A stretch of 10,298 bases of DNA from an uncultured Oscillospiraceae bacterium (GTDB taxonomy: Bacteria; Bacillota; Clostridia; Oscillospirales; Acutalibacteraceae). The stretch lies in the NCBI GenBank assembly GCA_900552285.1, contig URYV01000046.1, positions 1 to 10,298 of the forward strand, read 5' to 3'. Each line of letters starts with the position of its first letter. Within the stretch, counting starts at the first letter, position 1. Under the pieces are notes generated by a model. It saw nothing but the letters and a program-made list of their open reading frames with translations, did no database searches and was not told where the DNA came from. The translations under genes and the position numbers were made by a program. This document shows positions 1-5,305 of the stretch, piece after piece.

Positions 1-999
1 AGATAGGAATTGAAGGTCTGCTGACGTCCCGAAAAGGAGGTGACGCCCTTTGAATATTCAAAATCGGTCTGCCATTGTCCCGCCCAGCTTGTGGTGAGAA
101 GCACGCCTTTGTCGCCGTATTCGAAATTGTAATAGGGAAAGCCCACCTCGGTGGAGCGCCCGCTTGAGGGGCAAAAGGAAAGCGACGGGGTTTCTTCAAG
201 CTCAAAGGAGCGGGGAATAAAGGGCGCGGTGGATTGGGTGGCGGCCTCGGTGTCGCCGCAGCTTGTGAGAATAACGGGGTTTTCGCCCTCGAATTTAAGC
301 TCGGCGGGGCTTATGTCGGTGACGGTCGGGGAATTCGCCGCGGTAATGTTTGTGAAATATATGACCCAGTCAAAGGCGGTATAATCGGGATAAAAAACCG
401 TCTTTAAAGTAAATGTAAGACCGCTTTTATGCAAAAGCTCGATTTCGGTGTTCTCGCTTTTTGTGACCTCGTGGGTCTCGGTTTTTTGAGAGATTTTTGT
501 AAAATCTCCGCTTGAAAAGCCGACGTATTCGCTGTCGCCTATCTTCATTTTCGACGGGAATTTTTCAAGGTCGGTTATATAGGTGTCGTAAACTTCCTTC
601 GCCCGCGCCTTTTCGGCGTCGGTGGCCTTGTTTGACAGTGTTGGTGGTGCTCCCTCGGCAGAAGGGTCGGCAAGCGGCTCGGACGCTTTGCCCGAAAAGG
701 CGATTTTCATGGAAAAAAGGCCTTTTTCCGCTGCGCCGTCGGCATAGATAAATCCTTTTTCGCTCCCCTTTGCCGAAATTTCGGTCACGCCGTCAAAAAC
801 AAAGAGATATTCGCCGGGACCGTAAAGGTCGTTTAAGGTGAATTTATAATTCCCCTGCCCGTCGGTGGAAAGCTTATTTCGACCGACGACTGACGCTCGG
901 CTTCAAAAAGCCCTTCGGCCGCCGAGACCGAAAAGACTCCGCCCGCGAATATCGCCGCCGAAAGAATTGACGCAACGGCCTTTTTAAAGCAAATTTCAT
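1..999 (-). pseudogene. Secreted GH36-like alpha-galactosidase, N-terminal part, two frame breaks
   Basis: The gene runs off the left edge. From the edge to about 868 one minus-strand frame is fully open. Near the edge it carries GRSTEVGFPYYNFEYGDKGV and then SWAGQWQTDF, which match the N-terminal beta-domain pattern of GH36-type alpha-galactosidases (G+S.E..FPYFN, GWTGQW). The catalytic barrel would lie outside the window. The start is ATG 997-999, 8 bases after GAGGAG (1008-1013) and about 29 bases after the promoter's predicted transcript start. From this ATG the frame reads MKFALK and must shift by -1 within the AAAAA run at 981-985 to enter the signal peptide (AVASILSAAIFAGGVFSVSA, with cleavage likely after VSA). 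A second -1 shift is needed near 866-872 (the agctttcc stretch) to reach STDGQGNYKFTLNDL. An upstream in-frame ATG at 1034-1036 sits inside the -10 box and cannot be the start. Both breaks are at short homopolymers, so sequencing error is as likely as true decay. The exact family is moderately sure: only the N-terminal domain is present. Confidence 0.6.
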
Positions 1000-1034
1000 C
1001 ACACCGTCTCCTCGTGTCAAAGACAACCCATTTC

Positions 1035-1063
1035 ATTATATCATTTGTGAATTTTGATTACAA
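1035..1063 (-). promoter_or_regulatory. Sigma-A promoter of the GH36-like gene
   Basis: The minus strand shows TTGTAA (1058-1063), a 17-base spacer and TATAAT (1035-1040), with an extended -10 TGA immediately before the TATAAT. The transcript should start near 1028, leaving a short leader that contains GAGGAG at 1008-1013 before ATG 999. This geometry decides the translation start of the gene and rules out the ATG that overlaps the -10 box. Confidence 0.75.
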
Positions 1064-1268
1064 CAAGCCAACAGTAACAAATGTTTGAAATGAAACTTGT
1101 GCAAAATGCACAGACAATGAAAAACGGTAAAAAAACAACGAGCCGAAAGCAAAAACGCCGCATAAAAGCGCGGCCGCCCGCCGTGAGTGGTTGTCACGTT
1201 CAAAGGAAACCGCACAAAAACAGGGCGGCAAAGCTCTCTGCAATATATATACCGATAAAATAGTTTCC

Positions 1269-1313
1269 AAAAAGAAAAACCGAGCTTTTCCGAAACGGGA
1301 AAGCTCGGTTTTT
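1269..1313 (-). terminator. Intrinsic terminator after tRNA-Val
   Basis: The arms 1275-1291 and 1297-1313 form a stem of about 17 bp (core AAAAACCGAGCTTT paired with its complement, one G-T wobble) with a 5-base loop. On the minus strand it is followed by TTTTT-C-TTTTT. It begins directly after the encoded CCA of the tRNA. The A/T-flanked stem could also stop plus-strand transcription. Confidence 0.85.
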
Positions 1314-1314
1314 A

Positions 1315-1390
1315 TGGTGGACATTAACGGACTCGAACCGCTGACCCTTCGCACGTCAAGCGAATGCTCTACCAGCTGAGCTAAGCGTCC
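1315..1390 (-). tRNA. tRNA-Val, anticodon GAC
   Basis: The minus strand folds as a full cloverleaf. The acceptor is GGACGCT/AATGTCC; the D arm is GCTC-AGCTGGTA-GAGC; the anticodon stem is TTCGC/GCGAA with loop TTGACGT, giving anticodon GAC at 1355-1357. The variable loop is GGGTC, the T arm is AGCGG-TTCGAGT-CCGTT, the discriminator is A, and the CCA is encoded at 1315-1317. It decodes GUC/GUU valine codons. The acceptor stem has one G-U wobble (pair 5) and one C-A mismatch (pair 6); the rest pairs well. It has its own consensus promoter and terminator, so it is a single-gene transcription unit. Confidence 0.93.
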
Positions 1391-1431
1391 ATTTGAGCTG
1401 AATTTTCGGTCTTTCCCGTTCAGCAGAGCCT

Positions 1432-1460
1432 ATTATATATGAACGCCTCGCGAATGTCAA
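1432..1460 (-). promoter_or_regulatory. Consensus promoter of tRNA-Val
   Basis: The minus strand reads TTGACA (1455-1460), exactly 17 bases, then TATAAT (1432-1437). Both hexamers match the sigma-A consensus perfectly. The expected start near 1425 leaves about 35 bases of 5' leader before the tRNA. The A/T-rich tract upstream (about 1465-1490) may act as an UP element. Confidence 0.92.
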
Positions 1461-1490
1461 GCATAATTTTAAAAAAATTGATTTTTTTAT

Positions 1491-1532
1491 AAGCTGCCCG
1501 CAAAAATGCTCTTTTCAGCCCGCGGGCGGCTT
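1491..1532 (-). terminator. Probable terminator hairpin after bofA
   Basis: AAGCTGCCCGC (1491-1501) can pair with GCGGGCGGCTT (1522-1532) through 11 positions with one mismatch, 9 bases past the bofA stop. On the minus strand an A7-TCAA-T7 element follows (about 1471-1488). The T run does not directly abut the stem, so this is not a textbook intrinsic terminator. No other stop signal separates bofA from the tRNA promoter. Confidence 0.45.
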
Positions 1533-1541
1533 CATTTTAAT

Positions 1542-1808
1542 TTATTTGAAAACGATATCGAGCACCAGCATCGATATCACCCCGGGCACGCCGAGCAGCG
1601 CGCCCGCGCCGAGCGACCAGCGGTTGACGGAGAGCTGTATCCCCGTCGCGAGCCCCGCGATATTGACGGCGAACAGCGCCACCGCGCCGCCTATCGCGTT
1701 GAGTATCAGCGCCGAAAAGCCGCGCCTGTTCGTCACGGCAAACACCGTTATCGCGAGCGCGGCGGCAGCGAGAAATATTATAAGAACCGTTTTCATTCCT
1801 GTTGACAA
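1542..1808 (-). CDS. bofA: BofA-like pro-sigma-K processing inhibitor family protein
   Basis: This is an 88-residue, almost entirely hydrophobic protein with about two to three membrane segments: residues 5-25, about 30-55 and about 66-87. The C-terminal GVPGVISMLVLDIVF, preceded by an Asn-rich loop (VNIAGL, SVNRW), matches the BofA family pattern of an N-containing loop followed by LGVPGV. In Bacillus, BofA holds SpoIVFB inactive in the outer forespore membrane until pro-sigma-K is cleaved. The family is also kept in clostridia, where its role is less clear. The start is taken as TTG 1806-1808 because GAGGGG lies about 6 bases upstream, overlapping the end of yaaL. ATG 1794-1796 is the alternative and would remove four residues. 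It follows yaaL by 10 bases, the same order as recR-yaaL-bofA in Bacillus. Confidence 0.8.
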   Translation of the reverse strand: MSTGMKTVLIIFLAAAALAITVFAVTNRRGFSALILNAIGGAVALFAVNIAGLATGIQLSVNRWSLGAGALLGVPGVISMLVLDIVFK

Positions 1809-1818
1809 GGCTATCCCC

Positions 1819-2094
1819 TCATTCCAGTTTGTAGCAGACGGCTATGTCGCTGCTTTCAAGTCCCTCCTGCTTTGCGAGCTTCAGGAGTCTGTGGTAGCGG
1901 CGCTTGAGCGATTCAAGCTCATATATCGCGGCCTCGACCGAGTCGTCGTCCTCGCCGTATTCAAACCGTAGATATGCCGCGTCCATCTCCTTTTTGAGCG
2001 CTCTTATGTCCACGAGCAGCTGCTCCCCCCTTGTCGGAGCTTCGTCCGCCTTTTTGAGCTTTCCTCCGAGCAGATATTTGAAAGCAGTAACCAT
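1819..2094 (-). CDS. yaaL: YaaL/DUF2508 family small protein
   Basis: This is a 91-residue soluble protein with no signal peptide or membrane segment. The middle, roughly residues 36-75, is charged and helical (LRFEYGEDDDSVEAAIYELE, then KRRYHRLLKLAK). It matches DUF2508 (YaaL): an aromatic/acidic stretch, an AIY-L motif and a closing RY--LL--AK helix. Its biochemical function is unknown. In Bacillus it lies between recR and bofA; here bofA follows directly, which supports both calls. ATG 2092-2094 is preceded by GGGAGGA (2102-2108) with 7-base spacing, an excellent ribosome binding site. A weak promoter candidate, TTGTCC-17-TAATAC, lies just upstream. manA is divergent across a 129-base gap. 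Confidence 0.8.
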   Translation of the reverse strand: MVTAFKYLLGGKLKKADEAPTRGEQLLVDIRALKKEMDAAYLRFEYGEDDDSVEAAIYELESLKRRYHRLLKLAKQEGLESSDIAVCYKLE

Positions 2095-2158
2095 TTTTTC
2101 GTCCTCCCGGTATTATTTGTATAGCAATTATGGGACAAATATGATAAAATAATTCAGC

Positions 2159-2178
2159 CGGACGATATTTTTCGTCCG
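2159..2178. repeat. Perfect inverted repeat between yaaL and manA
   Basis: CGGACGA (2159-2165) and TCGTCCG (2172-2178) form a perfect 7-bp dyad with a 6-base T-rich centre. It lies in the 129-base gap between the divergent yaaL and manA starts. No T run follows in either direction sufficient for a standard terminator, so it could be an operator or a leader hairpin for either gene. There is only one copy, and its function is inferred only from position. Confidence 0.4.
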
Positions 2179-2223
2179 AACGCCAAAAATATATAAGATG
2201 TTTATAATAAAGGAGAATGTGTT

Positions 2224-3171
2224 TTGAAGCTTTATCCCATGGTATTGACGCCCTTCGTCTCGGAAACCGTCTGGGGCGGGCGCAGGCTCATTGACGAATA
2301 TTCCGTTGTCACAGACAAGCGAAACGCCGCCGAGGCGTGGGTCATGTCCGCGCACAAAAACGGCAGCTCAACAGTCGCAAACGGCGAATTTGCGGGGAAG
2401 ACTCTTCGCGAAGTCTATCTCGAACATCCAGAGCTCGGCGGCAAAAACTGCGCCGGATTCTCTGATTTCCCGGTGCTGATAAAATTCATCGATGCCGCGG
2501 CGGATCTCTCGGTTCAGGTTCACCCCGACGATGCCTACTGCCTGAAAAAGGGCAGCGGCGCGGGAAAGACCGAGTCGTGGTATATCCTCGACTGCGAGCC
2601 GGGCGCTTATCTTCTGCTCGGCTTTGAAAAGGACATAACCCGCGAGCAGTTCAGGCAGTCGATAACCGACGGCACGCTGACCGACTATGTCAAGAAAGTC
2701 CCGGTCAAAAAGGGAGATTTCTTCTTTATAGAATCCGGCACACTCCACGCGATATGCAAGGGCATCCTGCTCGCTGAGGTTCAGCAGAACTCGGACACGA
2801 CCTACAGAATATATGACTACGGCCGCCTGGGCTTTGACGGCAAGCCGCGCGAGCTTCATGTTGAGGACGCGGTGAATGTCACGCACACGGGCGTATACAA
2901 AAATCCCTGCACGCCGAAAAAAGACGGCAATGTTACGAATCTTGTCGCCTGCTCGTTCTTTACGGAGCGCGTTTTCGATGTTAACGGCTCCTTTGACGGC
3001 ACTGCTGACGAAAAATCTTTTGTGTCGCTTCTTATCCTCGAGGGCTCGGGTTCGCTCGAATGCGCGGGCGAGACTCTTGAATTTTCAAAGGGCGGCAGCA
3101 TTTTCATTCCCGCAAACTGCGGCGACTACAAAATAAACGGAGAAGCAAAGATCCTTGAAACAAGGGTCTGA
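2224..3171 (+). CDS. manA: Mannose-6-phosphate isomerase, class I
   Basis: The enzyme interconverts mannose-6-phosphate and fructose-6-phosphate in the cytoplasm and links mannose use to glycolysis and to GDP-mannose synthesis. The 315-residue length equals that of short type I Bacillus enzymes. Motifs in order are QVHPDD (98-103), KTESWYIL (115-122), GTLHAI (172-177) and EVQQNSDTTYRIYDYGR (185-201). By family comparison the zinc ligands are H100, E117 and H175. The C-terminal third (about 230-315) is the second, small beta-sandwich domain. The start is TTG 2224-2226: AGGAG (2211-2215) lies 8 bases upstream and the translated N-terminus (MKLYPMVLTPFVSETVWGG) is typical. Codon use is GC-rich, unlike the genes to the right of 3560. 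The truncated ABC-F gene follows after 8 bases, suggesting co-transcription. Confidence 0.95.
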   Translation: MKLYPMVLTPFVSETVWGGRRLIDEYSVVTDKRNAAEAWVMSAHKNGSSTVANGEFAGKTLREVYLEHPELGGKNCAGFSDFPVLIKFIDAAADLSVQVHPDDAYCLKKGSGAGKTESWYILDCEPGAYLLLGFEKDITREQFRQSITDGTLTDYVKKVPVKKGDFFFIESGTLHAICKGILLAEVQQNSDTTYRIYDYGRLGFDGKPRELHVEDAVNVTHTGVYKNPCTPKKDGNVTNLVACSFFTERVFDVNGSFDGTADEKSFVSLLILEGSGSLECAGETLEFSKGGSIFIPANCGDYKINGEAKILETRV

Positions 3172-3179
3172 TATTACAA

Positions 3180-3590
3180 ATGGCAGTTTTAAGCGTACAG
3201 AATCTTGATATGGAGTTCGGCGAGCGCACGCTGTTTTCGGGCGTGAGCTTTGAAGTCGGAGAGCGCGATAAGATAGGCTTCATCGGCTCGAACGCAACGG
3301 GCAAAACGACTCTCTTCAAGCTCATCACCGGCGAGCTTGAGCCGACCCTGGGCGGGGTATATCCCGGCAAAAATATAAAGATAGGCTATCTCGAACAGCA
3401 CGCCTGCGCGGGGAGCCAAAAGACGGTCTATGACGAGATGGAGAGCGTGTTCGAGCCTCTTATGAAAAAAGAGAAGCGGCTCGAAGAGCTCGCGGATCTC
3501 ATCGAAGCGGGACATGGCGACATTAACGCGCTCATCGCCGAGCAGAACAGACTGCATAATATAAAAAACCGATTTGTCGGTAGATTATAA
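3180..3590 (+). pseudogene. ABC-F family ATPase, truncated after the first quarter
   Basis: ABC-F proteins are soluble twin-ATPase factors that act on ribosomes; some confer antibiotic resistance. Here the frame encodes only 136 residues, against more than 500 for the family. It begins MAVLSVQNLDMEFGERTLFS, has a Walker A (GSNATGKT, 36-43) and a Q-loop (GYLEQ, Q73), then the charged helical insertion (about 90-126). After RLH (124-126, base 3557) family resemblance ends; ten further residues (NIKNRFVGRL) are foreign and a TAA follows. The signature motif, Walker B, H-switch, linker and whole second ATPase domain are missing, so it cannot be a working ABC-F protein. The loss coincides with the end of a convergent truncated gene. 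The start ATG 3180 has no clear Shine-Dalgarno and probably depends on coupling to manA 8 bases upstream. Confidence 0.85.
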
Positions 3591-3966
3591 TTGCGGCGGA
3601 AATTTGGCCTGTTTGGTGAAGAGCGGCACCAAGGGTCGAAAGTCCGTAGACGCTGAATTTTTCTGATAAAAAAGCCAAAGAAACCGCAGCGGCGGAAAGT
3701 GTCCACCCGCAAAGCGAAAAGACAAATCCTATGCCGAATCCGCCGAAAAGCAGGGCGCTTAAAACGACCCTTAAAAAGCCGACGGTAAAATAGCTTTTCA
3801 AATCATAATAATAAAGCACAAAAAGGTTAATAAAATTGGCAAGGCCGAGCTTTATGCCGGGAACGGGTATCGGAAGGGATACAAAAGACTCGAGAATTCC
3901 AACCGTTACCGAAAGGCAAAGCAGCATGGCAAGACCGACAATCTTTTTCGTTTTGTTGATTTTCAC
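3532..3966 (-). pseudogene. Gx family (heptaprenyl diphosphate synthase component I-like) membrane protein, C-terminus lost
   Basis: This is a 144-residue hydrophobic protein with about four visible membrane segments. The family motif is VPGIKLGLANFINL (35-48), followed by LRVVLSALLFGGFG (65-78) and LSTLGAALHQTGQ (109-121). These match the Gx/Hpre_diP_synt_I family, membrane proteins often annotated as heptaprenyl diphosphate synthase component I but resembling substrate-binding membrane subunits of transporters. The family normally runs about 165-190 residues, with another membrane segment after FLYY. Here AVCSARR plus a stop is antisense ABC-F sequence, so the last segment is lost. The start is GTG 3964-3966, 8 bases after GGGAGG; its GTGA overlaps the stop of the NusG_II gene, indicating translational coupling. 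If the 3555 join is an assembly artefact, the gene is intact in the real genome. Confidence 0.8.
3550..3565. other. Rearrangement breakpoint or chimeric assembly join
   Basis: The ABC-F gene coming from the left and the Gx gene coming from the right lose homology to their families within the same dozen bases: ABC-F after RLH at 3557, Gx after FLYY at 3556. The DNA left of this point is GC-rich (for example 39/60 at 2521-2580 by hand count); to the right it is AT-richer (20/60 at 6781-6840). No transposase, direct repeat or inverted repeat is visible at the point. It could be a real deletion or inversion boundary, or two unrelated sequences joined by an assembler. Confidence 0.75.
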
Positions 3967-4439
3967 GGGCTTATCCTCCCTATAATTGCGTCGGGAGCGT
4001 CAATATCCACGTCTTCGGATTTGAGCACGGCAACAACGGAATTCGGGGCGCAAACCACGGGAACGTCGGCCTTGTCGATAAAGCCCTGCTTTACACAGTC
4101 GTGATTGGGACAGGAGGAATTCGTTATGGCTATGCCCTTTTGCCTGTCAATTGTTACGGTAACCTCACCGTTTATATTCAATTTATCCTTTGATATAATG
4201 ATTTCACGGGTGTTTTCGACGGATGACAGCGGGATTTCCCCCCCGTCGATCAAGCTGCCGCCCGCATAAACATATGCGACAAGCCCGGTTTTTTCGGCGT
4301 GAGAATAGGGGCGGTAAATTGCGTATATCCCGACGGAAAGGGCAACGGTTAAAACAACGGCCGCCAAATCCCACAGATTAAATTTCAGTGAAAAATTTTC
4401 TTTTATTTTTGCCGTCTCCCCTCTTTGCCTTTTACACAC
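3963..4439 (-). CDS. NusG domain II (DUF1312) membrane-anchored protein
   Basis: The protein is up to 158 residues: a short basic N-terminus, one membrane segment (about 24-43), then an extracytoplasmic beta-domain. The motif SSCPNHDCVKQGFI (108-121) followed by VVCAPN (128-133) is the hallmark of stand-alone NusG_II proteins, with conserved C110, H113, C115 and C130. These proteins typically sit beside Gx-family and flavinylation (ApbE-type) genes and are thought to act in the envelope or in redox. Here the Gx gene follows with a 4-base overlap. The start is uncertain. GTG 4437-4439 is preceded by AAGAGG at suitable distance, but the best promoter would start transcription at or just after this GTG. 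A second strong Shine-Dalgarno, GAGGGGAG, lies inside the frame and points to an ATA codon 11 codons downstream. Either start keeps the membrane anchor. Confidence 0.85.
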   Translation of the reverse strand: MCKRQRGETAKIKENFSLKFNLWDLAAVVLTVALSVGIYAIYRPYSHAEKTGLVAYVYAGGSLIDGGEIPLSSVENTREIIISKDKLNINGEVTVTIDRQKGIAITNSSCPNHDCVKQGFIDKADVPVVCAPNSVVAVLKSEDVDIDAPDAIIGRISP

Positions 4440-4442
4440 GCT

Positions 4443-4472
4443 ATTTTACCTCTTAAAAGGCAAGTCTGTCAA
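4443..4472 (-). promoter_or_regulatory. Promoter of the NusG_II-Gx pair
   Basis: The minus strand shows TTGACA (4467-4472), an 18-base spacer and TAAAAT (4443-4448). A very A/T-rich tract upstream (about 4473-4492) could act as an UP element. The predicted transcript start, about 4436, falls on or just past the GTG used as the conventional start of the NusG_II gene. It is back-to-back with the promoter at 4493-4521. Confidence 0.6.
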
Positions 4473-4492
4473 TATTTTTATTATATTTATAC

Positions 4493-4521
4493 TTGACAAG
4501 AAAGATAATATATGGTAATAT
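4493..4521 (+). promoter_or_regulatory. Extended -10 promoter of the ABC transporter-DUF2325 operon
   Basis: TTGACA (4493-4498), exactly 17 bases, then TAATAT (4516-4521), with TGG directly before the -10 (extended -10). Transcription should start near 4528. Two identical palindromes follow at once, so the promoter is intrinsically strong but likely repressed. It is divergent from the NusG_II promoter, with 20 bases between the two -35 boxes. Confidence 0.82.
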
Positions 4522-4530
4522 TTCAGCAAG

Positions 4531-4546
4531 GTTAGCTTTGGCTAAC
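4531..4546. promoter_or_regulatory. Operator palindrome 1 (GTTAGC-N4-GCTAAC)
   Basis: GTTAGC (4531-4536), TTTG, GCTAAC (4541-4546) is a perfect 6-bp dyad starting about 3 bases after the predicted transcript start. Together with the second identical-half-site copy it looks like a repressor operator at roadblock position. In RNA it would form a short tetraloop hairpin, so an RNA-level role is the alternative. Confidence 0.7.
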
Positions 4547-4564
4547 TATATTTAATACGATAGA

Positions 4565-4580
4565 GTTAGCGGTTGCTAAC
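4565..4580. promoter_or_regulatory. Operator palindrome 2 (GTTAGC-N4-GCTAAC)
   Basis: GTTAGC (4565-4570), GGTT, GCTAAC (4575-4580) has the same half-sites and the same 4-base spacing as copy 1, but a different centre. The centres are 34 bases apart, slightly over three helical turns. Conserved arms with a divergent centre are typical of a protein-binding site rather than a chance repeat. It ends directly before the AGGAAGG ribosome binding site (4581-4587), so bound protein could also block translation initiation on nascent transcripts. Confidence 0.72.
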
Positions 4581-4597
4581 AGGAAGGTCGGAAGGAA

Positions 4598-5296
4598 ATG
4601 TATCTTGAAATTGAAAATCTGTTCAAATCCTTCGGTCAGGGAGACACAAAAACCGAGGTAATCCGAGGAATTTCTTTCGGAGTTGAAAAAGGCAATATAT
4701 GTGTTTTGCTCGGGCCGTCGGGTTCGGGAAAATCAACCCTGCTCAACATAATCGGAGGAATTGAAACGGCAGACAGCGGTTCGGTTAAAATTGCCGATGA
4801 TAAAATCGAAAACATGAAGGAAAGTCAGCTGACGATGTATCGCAGAAAACATCTTGGATATGTTTTCCAAAGTTACAACCTCATTCCCAATCTGACTGTC
4901 AGGGAAAATATTGAAGTGGGAGCGTATCTTTCCGACAGCCCCCTTGACGTGGATGATATTCTGAAAACTCTCGGACTTTATGAGCACAAAGACAAGATTC
5001 CCAACCAGCTTTCGGGAGGACAGCAGCAGCGCACCGCAATTGGTCGGGCAATCATCAAAAATCCCGATATTTTGCTTTGCGATGAGCCTACCGGCGCCCT
5101 CGATTACAACACCTCCAAAGAAATTCTGACCCTCATTGAGGACGTTAATAAGAAGTACGGAAACACCGTCATCATGGTCACCCACAACGACGCCATTAAA
5201 AATATGGCCGACCGCGTTATAAAACTGAGGGACGGCAAAATCCGTCACAACGATGTGAACGAAAACAAAATTAAGGCTTGCAATCTTGAGTGGTGA
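4598..5296 (+). CDS. MacB/LolD-type ABC transporter ATP-binding protein
   Basis: This 232-residue cytoplasmic ATPase powers the FtsX-type permease encoded next. Visible motifs are Walker A GPSGSGKST (39-47), Q-loop FQSYNLIP (Q91), signature LSGGQQQR (138-145), Walker B ILLCDEPTGALD (158-169) and H-switch VTHN (H196). The spacing and the TGALD after Walker B are typical of the MacB/LolD/FtsE branch, in which ATP hydrolysis drives mechanical movement of periplasmic or extracellular domains (export or extraction from the membrane) rather than import. All catalytic residues are present. The start ATG 4598 follows AGGAAGG (4581-4587) by 10 bases. The stop lies 9 bases before the permease ATG, so the two are co-translated. 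Regulation is presumably through the twin palindromes upstream. The substrate cannot be read from this subunit. Confidence 0.93.
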   Translation: MYLEIENLFKSFGQGDTKTEVIRGISFGVEKGNICVLLGPSGSGKSTLLNIIGGIETADSGSVKIADDKIENMKESQLTMYRRKHLGYVFQSYNLIPNLTVRENIEVGAYLSDSPLDVDDILKTLGLYEHKDKIPNQLSGGQQQRTAIGRAIIKNPDILLCDEPTGALDYNTSKEILTLIEDVNKKYGNTVIMVTHNDAIKNMADRVIKLRDGKIRHNDVNENKIKACNLEW

Positions 5297-5305
5297 TAAT
5301 GAAAA

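Noticed and set aside
1034..1036. Upstream ATG as start of the GH36-like protein
   Set aside because: It overlaps the -10 hexamer of the gene's own promoter, so it is not on the transcript, and it has no ribosome binding site.
1098..1112. TGTGCA-AAA-TGCACA dyad upstream of the GH36-like promoter, resembling a CRP-type site
   Set aside because: A single 6-bp perfect dyad is expected several times by chance in 10 kb; there is no second copy, and its position around -77 alone is not enough.
1058..1354. 98-codon minus-strand frame over the tRNA, terminator and intergenic space
   Set aside because: It would begin inside the tRNA gene and read through its terminator; hydrophobic patches come from A/T-rich intergenic DNA.
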